Assembly: GCF_900188095.1 (NCBI RefSeq)
Contig: NZ_FZOT01000007.1
Span: forward strand, 166,389-230,388
From: Noviherbaspirillum humi
GTDB lineage: Bacteria; Pseudomonadota; Gammaproteobacteria; Burkholderiales; Burkholderiaceae_D
Direction: 5' to 3'
DNA: 64,000 nucleotides
The position numbers were made by a program, and so were the translations under genes. Positions 25,267 to 33,910 of the stretch are shown here, in pieces. Each line of letters starts with the position of its first letter. Positions within the stretch are counted from its first letter, which is position 1. The notes under the pieces are model-generated. The model had not been told where the DNA came from, made no database searches, and worked only from the letters and a program-made list of their open reading frames with translations.

Positions 25267-26133
25267 TCAGGCATTGCCGCGGGAACGCACCATGGACCGC
25301 AGGTGGGCATCCATGCGCGCCACGTCGGGCTCCAGGCCGGTGAAGAGGCGGAAGGCGCCGACCGCCTGCCCCACCGCCATGCCGCCGCCGTCGGCAGTGG
25401 CGCAGCCGATGGCCCGCGCCGCCTTGAGCAGCGCCGTCTCCAGCGGGAAGTACACCACTTCGGATACCCACATCTCCGGACGCAGCAGCGCCGCGTCCAG
25501 CGGCAGCCCAGGCAGCTTGTCCATGCCGACCGGGGTGGCGTGGATCAGTCCCGATGCATGAGTCAGCGCGCGCTCGGCCCCGGCGCCCGCTTCCACGCAG
25601 CTGGCGCCATGCAGCTCGGCCATGCGCCGCGCCAGCGCCTCGGCCCGCTTGCCATCCTGGTCGACGATGGCGAGGTGCTTCGCGCCCAGCCGCAGCACCG
25701 CATCCGCCACCGCCGCGCCGGCGCCGCCGGCGCCCAGCAGCACCACGCGATCCAGATTGGCCTCGGGCAGCTGACGGCGGAATCCCCAGGCCCAGCCGGT
25801 GCCGTCGGTGTTGTGGCCGGTCAGGCGGCCGTCGCGGATCACCACCGTATTCACGGCGTTCACCGCGCGCGCTTCATCCGACAGTTCGTCCAGCAGCGGA
25901 ATTACCGCCTGCTTGCAGGGATAGGTGATGTTCAGGCCGGCAAAGCCGATCAGCTTCGCCGCCGTGAGCAGCAGCGGCAGATCGTCCACGCTGCCGCCGT
26001 TGCGGTCGATGTCGATCAGCTGGTAGTGCAGGCGCAGGTTATGCTGGGCAGCCTCGATCTCGTGCATGCGCGGCGACAGCGACTGCTGGATGCCGGCGCC
26101 GATCAGGCCGATGAGATACTTCTGTTGGTTCAC
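25267..26133 (-). CDS. Shikimate/quinate dehydrogenase (AroE superfamily)
   Basis: 288 residues. Substrate domain: [41 protein letters not shown] (catalytic lysine in the TYPCK segment) and [20 protein letters not shown] (catalytic Asp). Rossmann domain: [21 protein letters not shown] followed by VDQDG, an acidic residue after the second strand that favours NAD over NADP. The catabolic context (25 bp before aroQ) suggests a YdiB/QuiA-like enzyme oxidising quinate and shikimate. The choice between the two substrates is not settled. Confidence 0.9.
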   Translation of the reverse strand: MNQQKYLIGLIGAGIQQSLSPRMHEIEAAQHNLRLHYQLIDIDRNGGSVDDLPLLLTAAKLIGFAGLNITYPCKQAVIPLLDELSDEARAVNAVNTVVIRDGRLTGHNTDGTGWAWGFRRQLPEANLDRVVLLGAGGAGAAVADAVLRLGAKHLAIVDQDGKRAEALARRMAELHGASCVEAGAGAERALTHASGLIHATPVGMDKLPGLPLDAALLRPEMWVSEVVYFPLETALLKAARAIGCATADGGGMAVGQAVGAFRLFTGLEPDVARMDAHLRSMVRSRGNA

Positions 26134-26228
26134 GGGTTAGCCTTTTTGGACGTAAAGGGGCTCCAGCCCCGGCACGAAGGCCGCGGGCCCTGTTAAAAGA
26201 ATTGGGTTTAAGAGTTAGGCGCTAATCT

Positions 26229-27509
26229 TCAGCCGGCGAACCACTTGGCCGGCACCGTCACCAGCGAGGGGAACAGCACCATCGCGAACATGATGATGAA
26301 CTCGGCGATCATGAACGGGATCACGCCCTTGGTGACTTCGTCCATCTTCATGCGCCCCACTCCGGCGACCGTGCTGAGCACGGTGCCCACCGGCGGCGTG
26401 ATCAGGCCGATGGAGTTGTTGATGATGAACAGCACGCCGAAGTAGACCGGATCGATGCCGGCCGCCTTGACGACCGGCATCAGCACCGGCGTCAGCACCA
26501 GGATCGTCGGCGTCATGTCCATGGCGGTGCCGACGATCATCACCAGGATCATGATGGCGATCATCAGCAGGGTCGGGTTGCCCATGAAGGGCTCCAGCAT
26601 GTCGATCATCTTGCTGGGCAGATCGGCCACCGTGATGAGCCAGGCCGACACCATGGCCGCCGCCACCAGGAACATGACGACCGACGTGGTCTTGGCCGCC
26701 GCCACGAACACGCCGTACAGCTGCGACAGTTTCATTTCGCGATAGATGACGACGGAGACGAACAGCGCATAGACGGCGGCAATGACGGCCGACTCGGTCG
26801 GCGTGAAGATGCCGAAGCGCAGGCCGACCAGGATGATCACCGGCAGCAGCAGCGCCCAGATGCAGCTGCGAAAGGATTCCATCACTTCCGCCATCGACTT
26901 GCGCGGCGGCGGCGTGATGTTCTCGCGCTTGACCTGCAGCCACCAGGTCAGCCACAGGGCGGCGCCGATCAGCAGGCCGGGCACGATGCCGGCCAGGAAC
27001 AGCTTGGAGATCGAGACGTTGGCCGCGACGCCGAAGATGACGAAGCCGATCGATGGCGGAATCACCGGGCCGATGATGCCGGCCGCCGCGATCAGCCCGC
27101 CGGCGCGCGACTTGTCATGTCCCGCCTTGACCATCATCGGCAGCAGCAGCGCGGTGAGCGCCGCCGCGTCCGCCACCGCCGAGCCGGACAGCGCCGACAG
27201 CAGGCAGGCTGCCAGGATGGTGACGTAGCCGAGGCCGCCCTTGATGTGGCCGACCAGCGACAGCGCGAACTTGACGATGCGCGCCGACAGGCCGCCGACG
27301 TTCATGATTTCGCCGGCGAGCATGAAGAAGGGAACCGCCAGCAGCGGGAAGCTGTCGGCGCCGTTGATGACGTTCTGCGCCAGGATCTGCGCATCGAACA
27401 GATCGAGATGCCACATCAGCGCCACGCCGCTGGCCAGCAGCGCATAGGCGATGGGAATGCCGATCGCCATGGCGCCGAGGAGGGATCCGAGAAAAATTCC
27501 GACTGTCAT
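26229..27509 (-). CDS. dctM: TRAP transporter large permease (DctM)
   Basis: 426 residues with about 12 membrane segments, the normal size of DctM. Recognisable family stretches: FPLLAVPFFMLAGEIMN, LSALSGSAVADAAALTALLLPMM, GIIGPVIPPSIGFVIFG and TPPVGTVLSTVAGV. With DctQ and DctP it forms a sodium-driven importer. It follows dctQ by 31 bp in the operon. Confidence 0.93.
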   Translation of the reverse strand: MTVGIFLGSLLGAMAIGIPIAYALLASGVALMWHLDLFDAQILAQNVINGADSFPLLAVPFFMLAGEIMNVGGLSARIVKFALSLVGHIKGGLGYVTILAACLLSALSGSAVADAAALTALLLPMMVKAGHDKSRAGGLIAAAGIIGPVIPPSIGFVIFGVAANVSISKLFLAGIVPGLLIGAALWLTWWLQVKRENITPPPRKSMAEVMESFRSCIWALLLPVIILVGLRFGIFTPTESAVIAAVYALFVSVVIYREMKLSQLYGVFVAAAKTTSVVMFLVAAAMVSAWLITVADLPSKMIDMLEPFMGNPTLLMIAIMILVMIVGTAMDMTPTILVLTPVLMPVVKAAGIDPVYFGVLFIINNSIGLITPPVGTVLSTVAGVGRMKMDEVTKGVIPFMIAEFIIMFAMVLFPSLVTVPAKWFAG

Positions 27510-27540
27510 GATCGTGTTTCCGTAATTCGTAGTGGGTCGG

Positions 27541-28095
27541 TCAGGTCTTTGCCTTGGCCTGTTCGCGCAGCAGGGCTTCCAGTTCGGCGGCTTCTTCGGA
27601 TTCCTGGATCATCACCAGTTCGTCGTCCGACAGCCGGCCGGTCAGCGCACGGAACAAGTCGAGCAGCAGCACCACGCCGGTGGACACCGAAAACAGCACG
27701 CCGGAGGCATAGAAGATCGCAATCGGCGCGCCGGTGGCGGGGGCCGCCACATCCCAGTTGATCCTTGCCTGCGCCAGGCTGCCGTTGAACAGCAGCCAGG
27801 TGACATACAGCATCAGCAGGTGGCCGAGCACCAGGCAAACCTTCTTGCCCGCGGCCGGCAGCCGCCCGACCAGGAAATCCGTGCCGAGATGGCCATGCTC
27901 GCGCATGGCGACCATCGCGCCCATGAAAGTCATCCAGACGAACAGCCAGCGCGACACTTCCTCCGCGACGGTGATGCCGGTGTTCAGGACGTAGCGCAGC
28001 ACCACGTTGCTGAACACCAGCAGCACCATGATGGCGAGAAACAAGGCGGAAACCGCTTCCATGAGGCGGCAGTAGCGATCCAGCAGGCGATTCAT
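27541..28095 (-). CDS. dctQ: TRAP transporter small permease (DctQ)
   Basis: 184 residues with four membrane segments (ALFLAIMVLLVFSNVVLRYV, SRWLFVWMTFMGAMVAM with the EEVSRWLF motif typical of DctQ, a third at LVLGHLLMLYVTWLLF, a fourth at FYASGVLFSVSTGVVLLL). It carries a charged C-terminal tail. Same operon as dctM and the 3-dehydroshikimate dehydratase genes. Confidence 0.92.
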   Translation of the reverse strand: MNRLLDRYCRLMEAVSALFLAIMVLLVFSNVVLRYVLNTGITVAEEVSRWLFVWMTFMGAMVAMREHGHLGTDFLVGRLPAAGKKVCLVLGHLLMLYVTWLLFNGSLAQARINWDVAAPATGAPIAIFYASGVLFSVSTGVVLLLDLFRALTGRLSDDELVMIQESEEAAELEALLREQAKAKT

Positions 28096-28167
28096 GATGT
28101 CTTTCCTCGTCGTGATTCCAATGATTCGAATGTTGTTATTGTGATCTTGCGGCTGGCGCCGCCGTTC

Positions 28168-29049
28168 TCAGGCAACCCGCGCCGCCGGGTTCTCCCGCAC
28201 CCGCAGGCTGCGCCGCAGTACCTGGTCGGTCACCCACTTGGCCGAGTCGCGCGCACGATTCGCCACGGCCTCGGGCGGCATCTGCAGGTAGTCGTCGTTG
28301 AAGACCTCGAAGCTGTAGTCGCCTTCATAGCCGAGCCGGTACAGCTTGCGCACCATCTCCGAGATCTCGTGCGAGTGCTCGCCTTCGCCCGGAAACACCC
28401 GCAGGTGGCGGGCGGTCTCGATGCGCTCCTCGGGGCTGCGGATCTCGCGCCACATGAAGTCCGAGAGCTGGACCATGGCGATCTTGCTGGCCGGGATGTC
28501 GTCCAGGTCGTCGAGCGTGCCGCCGTTGGCGATGATGTGATAGTTGTCCAGCACCACGCCGACGTTGGCATGGTTGGCGAGGTCCACCGCCTCCCAGGAT
28601 TGCTGGTAGAGGTTGACATGCCGCCCCCAGGACAGCGCCTCGTAGCCGATGCGTACGCCGAGGGGCACCGCCAGGTTGGCCAGCTTGGCCAGGTCGCGCG
28701 CGATGACCTCGATGTCGCCGCTGGCGTGGCTGGAGGTGGATGAGCACATCATCAGCAGCGGCGAGCCCACCGCATGGCAGATCTTCAGCATGCTCCTGGC
28801 GATGTCCACCTTGTAGTCATGCAGCCGGCCCGACAAGCCTTCGTAGTCGCGCATCACCTGGATGCCGGTCACGCGCAGGCCGCTGTCCTTCACCAGCCGC
28901 ACCGCTGCATCGAGGCCATGCGGATGGCCGGCCAGGTCGCGCGCCCACAGCATGATCTGGGAAAAGCCGGCCGCCCTGGACGCCGCCAGCTTGGCTTCGA
29001 GCGTGCCGGCCAGGGTGACGGTATCCATGCCGAAGTGTGAGAGGTTCAT
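28168..29049 (-). CDS. 3-dehydroshikimate dehydratase-like TIM-barrel protein (xylose-isomerase/AP-endonuclease-2 fold)
   Basis: 293 residues from ATG at 29049 (AAAGGACGAGC upstream). The TIM-barrel metal-site pattern is present: GYEALSWGRH (Glu), VGVVLDNYHI (Asp, His), VQLSDFMW (Asp) and DYSFEVFNDDY (Glu). It matches the N-terminal half of QuiC/QsuB-type 3-dehydroshikimate dehydratases, which convert 3-dehydroshikimate to protocatechuate. The C-terminal dioxygenase-like half found fused in QuiC1 is here a separate protein 25 bp upstream. The family is well supported; the exact reaction is inferred from the operon. Confidence 0.85.
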   Translation of the reverse strand: MNLSHFGMDTVTLAGTLEAKLAASRAAGFSQIMLWARDLAGHPHGLDAAVRLVKDSGLRVTGIQVMRDYEGLSGRLHDYKVDIARSMLKICHAVGSPLLMMCSSTSSHASGDIEVIARDLAKLANLAVPLGVRIGYEALSWGRHVNLYQQSWEAVDLANHANVGVVLDNYHIIANGGTLDDLDDIPASKIAMVQLSDFMWREIRSPEERIETARHLRVFPGEGEHSHEISEMVRKLYRLGYEGDYSFEVFNDDYLQMPPEAVANRARDSAKWVTDQVLRRSLRVRENPAARVA

Positions 29050-29074
29050 GCTCGTCCTTTGCGCGGAAAATGCC

Positions 29075-29950
29075 TCAGGCTTCGATATGGCTGTGCACCA
29101 GCTCGAAGCTGACGCCGCCCTTGAACAACTGCGTGAGCGCGCCCTTGTCGCTCGGCTGGACTGGATCGCGGTCGACGAACACCACGCCGCGCTTTTGCAG
29201 CGCGCGGGTCGCCGCGGGCACATCCGGCGCGCCGATGCCGACGCGGATCAGCGCTTCTTCCCAGTTCAGGTCGACCGCGTCCGCCGGCGGCTCGATCAGC
29301 TGCAGATAGAACTTGTGGCATGGGCTTTCCAGCAGCGTGCCCTTCGGCAGCACGCCGAAGTACTTCCCTTCCGGCAGCACCTGGAAGCCCATCAGCTGCT
29401 GGTAGAAGTCGATCCATTCGCGGCTGCGGTCGGCGCGGATGGCTTGCACCACGCCGAAGAAGTGCAGGCCGGGGATGGCATTGTCGCGGCGGTCGCCGCC
29501 CGGCACCGGCTTGAAGTCGACGTCGTAGATCGAAAAATCTTGGTAGCGGTCGACGAAGTAGATCACCGAGTCGCCCACGCCGTGCACGCCGGGGATGTTC
29601 AGCTCCATGGCGCCGGCCCGGGTGGGAATCGGCCAGGCGCCGAGGTCGGTGGCATGGCGATAGGCATAGTTGGCGTCCCGCACCCGCATGGCAACGCCGG
29701 ACAGGACGGTTGCCTGCACATTGGCGCCCATCGCTTCGCGCGCCGCCGGGTCGGCATTGACGATGATGTTCATGCTGCCCTGGCGGTACAGCACCACTTC
29801 GCGCGAACGATGGCGCGCGGCCTGGGCGAAGCCCATCATTTCCAGGATGGCGCCGAAGGCCAGCGGCTCGGAAGTGGCGTATTCGATGAACTCGATGCCA
29901 TCGATGCCGAGCGGGTTGGTCGGCTCCGGATTGTTGTCGCGAATGGGCAT
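29075..29950 (-). CDS. VOC/4-hydroxyphenylpyruvate-dioxygenase-like protein
   Basis: 291 residues from ATG at 29950 (CAAGGAGTC upstream). Two vicinal-oxygen-chelate modules: GIDGIEFIEYATSEPLAFGAILEMMGF and IPGLHFFGVVQAIRADRSREWIDFYQQLMGF, with FYLQLIEPP and FVDRDPVQPS typical of HPPD relatives. It corresponds to the C-terminal half of the fused 3-dehydroshikimate dehydratase QuiC1, whose own activity is unclear. It lies directly before the TIM-barrel gene, so the two may form a complex. A stand-alone HPPD is less likely because no tyrosine-degradation genes are nearby. Confidence 0.85.
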   Translation of the reverse strand: MPIRDNNPEPTNPLGIDGIEFIEYATSEPLAFGAILEMMGFAQAARHRSREVVLYRQGSMNIIVNADPAAREAMGANVQATVLSGVAMRVRDANYAYRHATDLGAWPIPTRAGAMELNIPGVHGVGDSVIYFVDRYQDFSIYDVDFKPVPGGDRRDNAIPGLHFFGVVQAIRADRSREWIDFYQQLMGFQVLPEGKYFGVLPKGTLLESPCHKFYLQLIEPPADAVDLNWEEALIRVGIGAPDVPAATRALQKRGVVFVDRDPVQPSDKGALTQLFKGGVSFELVHSHIEA

Positions 29951-30044
29951 GACGACTCCTTGCGCCGCCTGCATGGCGGCGCCAAGACGATGTGGCGTAG
30001 GGATTCAGGCGACCGCGCGCTCCGGCGCGGCAAGCGCTGCGGGA

Positions 30045-31046
30045 TTACTTGCGGACCTTGGCGATCTCGCTGTTGAGCTCGGCGACGGCGTCCTTGATGT
30101 CGCCGCTGGCCTTGGCCACCACCGGCTTGACCTTCTCCCGGATCCTGGCGATCTCGGCGGGCGGCAGCTCATTGATCTGGATGCCGGCCTTCTTCAGGTT
30201 CTCGGCAGCGACCGCATCCTTCTCGCGCGACACCTGGCGCTGGTAAGCCTGGGCTTCATGCGCCGCATCGGCGATCACCTTCTTTTCCGGGGCGGAGAGC
30301 TGGTCCCAGAACTTCTTGCTCATCAACAGCGCCTGCGGGTTGTAGATGTGGCGCGTCATGGTGATGTACTTCTGCACCTCGTGGAACTTGGAGCTGTAGA
30401 TCGTCGCCAGCGGGTTTTCCTGGCCGTCGATCGCCTTCTGCTCCAGCGCGGTGTAAACCTCGGGGAAAGGCATCGGCACCGCATTCGCGCCGAGGGTATT
30501 GAAGAGGTCGATGTAGACCGGCGACTGCACCACCCGGATCTTCAGGCCGGCGATGTCTTCCAGCTTGGCGACAGGGCGCTTGCTGTTGGAGAGGTTGCGG
30601 AACCCGAGGTCCCAGTAGCCGAGGCCGACCAGGCCCTTCTCCGGCAGCTTGTCGAACAGGCGCTTGCCGAACGGGCCGTCGACCACCGCATCGGCTTCCT
30701 TGGCGTCGTTGAACAGGAAAGGCAGGTCGAGGGCGCTGAATTCCTTGTTCAGGCTGGACAGCAGCCCGGCGTTCAACACCGTCATTTCGACCGTGCCGCC
30801 CTGGAGCGCGGACAGGGTTTGCAGGTCGCCGCCGAGCGTGCCGCCCGGGAACAGGCGCACCTTCATCTTGTTGCCGCTCTTGCTGGCCACGAGGTCGGCG
30901 AATTTCTGGGCGCCGAGGCCTTGCGGATGCTCCTTTTCATTCAGGAAGGAAAACTTGATGGTGCGTTCCTTGATGTCCTGGGCATAGGCGGCGGTAAGCG
31001 GAAGCAGCAGCGCGAGGCTGGCGGCAACGGTGCGAAAAAGCTTCAT
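30045..31046 (-). CDS. dctP: TRAP transporter substrate-binding protein (DctP)
   Basis: 333 residues with signal peptide MKLFRTVAASLALLLPLTAAYA. DctP family stretches: FSFLNEKEHPQGLGAQKFADLVA, MKVRLFPGGTLGGDLQTLSALQGG, KIRVVQSPVYIDLFNTLGANAVPMPFPEVYTALEQ with the conserved arginine that binds the ligand carboxylate. First gene of the quinate/shikimate operon (dctP, VOC, TIM-barrel, dctQ, dctM, aroE-like, aroQ). The ligand is probably quinate, shikimate or dehydroshikimate (inference). Confidence 0.93.
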   Translation of the reverse strand: MKLFRTVAASLALLLPLTAAYAQDIKERTIKFSFLNEKEHPQGLGAQKFADLVASKSGNKMKVRLFPGGTLGGDLQTLSALQGGTVEMTVLNAGLLSSLNKEFSALDLPFLFNDAKEADAVVDGPFGKRLFDKLPEKGLVGLGYWDLGFRNLSNSKRPVAKLEDIAGLKIRVVQSPVYIDLFNTLGANAVPMPFPEVYTALEQKAIDGQENPLATIYSSKFHEVQKYITMTRHIYNPQALLMSKKFWDQLSAPEKKVIADAAHEAQAYQRQVSREKDAVAAENLKKAGIQINELPPAEIARIREKVKPVVAKASGDIKDAVAELNSEIAKVRK

Positions 31047-31433
31047 GTAGCGTGTCTCCTGCGGGGGTGTCTTGACTGGTTGAGCGAGCGGCCGATTCGC
31101 TGCGCACTGACCACTGTCCGGCCGCTCCTGAAACAGTGTTCATCGATATTTTTATGGCTGCATTCGCCTTGGCAACCGCTTCAAATGGCTTCATGCGAGC
31201 TTGAATGCCGCGAAGTATAGGCAATCGGACAGGTGACGAAAACCGCGGAAAACGTTGTTTGCGCGATAAACGCGCAAAGAGTGCGCGCTTCGCGAAAATC
31301 TCTGTTTTTTTGATTCAGGCAGGTGGGAGCGGGCCGCAACTTGCCGGCCGAGACTCAAATTGAACGCCGTGAGACGGATTGCAAATCGATTGATGGTCTG
31401 GCGGAAGGCTTGGAAAACCGAGGCCGAAAACGG
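31047..31433. promoter_or_regulatory. Promoter region of the quinate/shikimate operon
   Basis: 387 bp between the IclR gene stop and dctP. It holds the operon promoter, a ribosome site (AGGAGACACG) before dctP, and a 21-bp palindrome listed separately. No gene seen. Confidence 0.5.
31258..31278. promoter_or_regulatory. Perfect palindrome TTTGCGCG-N5-CGCGCAAA, candidate IclR operator
   Basis: Two perfect 8-bp arms around ATAAA, about 212 bp upstream of dctP and 156 bp past the IclR stop. Size and symmetry fit an IclR/PcaR-type site. It could also be a hairpin at the end of the IclR transcript, but no U-run follows on the minus strand. Confidence 0.45.
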
Positions 31434-32216
31434 TCAAAGCCACATCATCAAGGTGTTGGCCGTCGCCTGGAGCGCGGGAATGCAGCGCGAGATGGCTTCC
31501 TCGCGGGAGCAGCTGGCGACGTTCATCGACACGCTGATGGCGCCGATCAGCGCGCCGCGGCGGTTCTTCACCGCCACCGAGATGCCGCGCATGCCGAGTT
31601 CATACTGGCTCTCCGTCACCGCGTAGCCGACATGGCGTATCTCCTGCAACTCCCGGAACAGCTGGTCCTTGTCGGTGACCGTCATGTGCGTGTAGGCGAT
31701 CAGCTCGACGCCGCCCAGATAGGCGCGTATCTCGGGGTCGGACAGGGTGGAGAGCAGCACCCTGCCGGCGGTGGAGGTGTAGGCCGGCAGCCGGGTGCCG
31801 GGTTCGAAGCCGGCGGTGACCAGGCGCGGCGCGATCACCCGGGTCAGGTACACCACCTCCGGTCCGTCGAGGATGGAGAAATTGGTGGACTCCTGCAGCT
31901 GCTGGGTGAGGCGCTGCAGGAAGGGCACGACCGCATTCGGCACATGGGCCGAATCGAGGTAGGAGCGGCCGAGATTGAGCACGCGCGGCGTCAGCCAGAA
32001 CTCCTTGCCGTCGGTGGCGGCGAGGCCGATATGGACCAGCGTCAGCAGATAGCGCCGGGCCGCGGTGCGGGTCAGGCCCACCGTCTTGGCCATTTCGCTC
32101 ACCGTCATCCGGCGCGCCTCGCCGTTGAAGGCGCTGATGACGTCGATGCCCTTCATCAGGCCTTCGATGAGGTCGCGCTTCGGGATGTCCGTGTTGAGCT
32201 TGTCGGCGTCTTTCAT
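31434..32216 (-). CDS. IclR-family transcriptional regulator
   Basis: 260 residues from ATG at 32216 (MKDADKLNTDIPKRDLIEGLMKGIDVISAF). N-terminal winged helix (MTVSEMAKTVGLTRTAARRYLLTLVHIG) and a C-terminal effector-binding GAF-like domain (LGRSYLDSAHVPNAVVPFLQRLTQQLQES; ASCSREEAISRCIPALQ). It resembles the PcaR/PobR branch that controls protocatechuate and aromatic pathways. It lies upstream of and in line with the quinate/shikimate operon and is its likely regulator. No ribosome site is evident before the chosen ATG. Confidence 0.9.
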   Translation of the reverse strand: MKDADKLNTDIPKRDLIEGLMKGIDVISAFNGEARRMTVSEMAKTVGLTRTAARRYLLTLVHIGLAATDGKEFWLTPRVLNLGRSYLDSAHVPNAVVPFLQRLTQQLQESTNFSILDGPEVVYLTRVIAPRLVTAGFEPGTRLPAYTSTAGRVLLSTLSDPEIRAYLGGVELIAYTHMTVTDKDQLFRELQEIRHVGYAVTESQYELGMRGISVAVKNRRGALIGAISVSMNVASCSREEAISRCIPALQATANTLMMWL

Positions 32217-32735
32217 GCCGCGATTCTGAAGCAAAGCCCCACACCGCGCAAACCCGGTTCCCCGAACCCAAGCACGGGGAGCAGGTCGTCCCCCGCCGCT
32301 CATGGCGAGCCGGACGGCGGATATCGTGGAACGACGGCTTGCCATTGAAGACCAGCGTCGCGACCGATACGGGCGCATCGACGACGAAGTCGGCCATGCC
32401 TGCGGTGGCGATTCGCAGCGGGCGTATCGATCGGGCGATGTCCATCGCCAAGCGGGCCAGCCGAAAACTGGTGCAGGCCTGGTGCCCGGCATGAAGGCGC
32501 TGCGCCATGTGCTTGCGGCCATGCTTGATTCGAGGAAATGCATGTCCGATCCACCAGCGCGGCATTAGGCGGGTTCGAGGCGACGTGCAATCTCGGGAAC
32601 CGGCGGCGGCGGACGGACTCATACCCCGATATTGCATCGCAACATAACCGTTCGCGCGACTTCGCCTTGCGAGTGAAGCGCCGCGAAGGGATCCGCATTG
32701 CCGTCAGGCAGCGGATATGTCTCGGGGAGAAAACC
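32217..32735. other. Intergenic region between IclR and esterase genes
   Basis: 519 bp between divergent genes. Several open frames cross it on both strands, but none has a ribosome site or recognisable protein character. It should contain the promoters of both genes; no clear motif was identified. Confidence 0.4.
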
Positions 32736-33848
32736 ATGCTGCGAGCCTTTCGACACGCTACCCAGCTCATTCTGAAACACCGCCCGCCGCGCGCGGCCCG
32801 GGAAACGGCAGGGACCGGGAGCTTTCGGGCATTGCCCGCCCCCGCTCCGGAGGAAGCCGATCCCGCCGGCCCGCCCGCGCCCACCCACCATGCCGCTCCC
32901 CGGCCCGATCCCGGCGCCCAGTTCCTGTGGCGGACCTACCGCGATGCCCGCCACGGCCATTTGGACTATCTCCTGTTCGTGCCGGCTGGCGCGGGCGATT
33001 CGCCGTTGCCGCTGCTGGTGATGCTCCATGGCTGCGCGCAAGGACCGCGCGACTTCGCCATCGCCACCCGGATGAACGAACTGGCGCAGGAACAGGGCTG
33101 CTGCGTCGCCTATCCGGCGCAATCCGACCGGGTGAACCGCATGCGCTGCTGGAACTGGTTCGACCCGGCCAACCAGCAGCGCGATGCCGGCGAGCCGGCG
33201 CTGATAGCCGGCATCACGCGGCAGGTGATGCGCAGCCAGCCCATCGATCCGCGCCGGGTCTACGTCGCCGGCTTGTCGGCCGGCGCGTCCATGGCCGCCG
33301 TCATGGCCCATACCTATCCCGACCTGTATGCCGCCGTCGGCGTGCATTCGGGCCTCGCCTATCGCCGCGCGCAGGATGTCTATTCCGCGATGATGGCGAT
33401 GCGCCATGGCGCCCGGCTCGACCTCGACGGGGCGCGGCGCCTTCAACAATCGCAGCGGGAGTTGCCGCCGGTGCCGGCCATCGTCTTCCACGGCGACATG
33501 GACAGGACGGTGCATCCCGACAATGGCAACGAGGTCGTCGCCGCCATCGCCAATCAGGCCGCGCCGTCGTCCGAGATGTGGATCAAGCTGCGCGACGGCC
33601 AGGTGGAAGAGGGGCATGCCTATACGCAGGCGGTGTACATCGACCAGGGCGGCCGGGTGATGGCGGAACAGTGGGTCGTCCATGGCGCCGGCCATGACTG
33701 GTCCGGCGGCGATCCGGCCGGCAGCTTCGCCGACCCGCGCGGTCCGGATGCGAGCCGGGAGATGCTGCGGTTTTTCCTGGCGCATCGGCGGCCGGTGTGG
33801 CGCCAATCGCAAGCCTTTGTCGAGCCCATGTCACGGCCGGTGGCATAG
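32736..33848 (+). CDS. PHB-depolymerase-family esterase (extracellular alpha/beta hydrolase)
   Basis: 370 residues, ATG at 32736 chosen for CGGGGAGAAAACC upstream. After a Pro/Ala-rich lead, the catalytic domain begins at YLLFVPAGAGDSPLPLLVMLHGCAQ (oxyanion region). The nucleophile elbow is GLSAGASMAA, the aspartate is in HGDMDRTVHPDNG and the histidine in HGAGHDWSGG. The family (LpqC/PHB depolymerase) includes short-chain polyhydroxyalkanoate depolymerases and feruloyl/acetyl esterases. No obvious signal peptide is seen, so an intracellular oligomer hydrolase is possible. Confidence 0.9.
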   Translation: MLRAFRHATQLILKHRPPRAARETAGTGSFRALPAPAPEEADPAGPPAPTHHAAPRPDPGAQFLWRTYRDARHGHLDYLLFVPAGAGDSPLPLLVMLHGCAQGPRDFAIATRMNELAQEQGCCVAYPAQSDRVNRMRCWNWFDPANQQRDAGEPALIAGITRQVMRSQPIDPRRVYVAGLSAGASMAAVMAHTYPDLYAAVGVHSGLAYRRAQDVYSAMMAMRHGARLDLDGARRLQQSQRELPPVPAIVFHGDMDRTVHPDNGNEVVAAIANQAAPSSEMWIKLRDGQVEEGHAYTQAVYIDQGGRVMAEQWVVHGAGHDWSGGDPAGSFADPRGPDASREMLRFFLAHRRPVWRQSQAFVEPMSRPVA

Positions 33849-33910
33849 CGGCAACCGGCGCGCCGATCCACGCGACCACGAGCGCCGCTGCCGGACGCCG
33901 GGAAGCGTTT

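Noticed and set aside
29075-29950. Call as true 4-hydroxyphenylpyruvate dioxygenase of tyrosine catabolism
   Set aside because: The gene is embedded in the quinate/shikimate operon directly before the dehydratase barrel, matching the C-terminal half of QuiC1-type proteins; no homogentisate genes are near.
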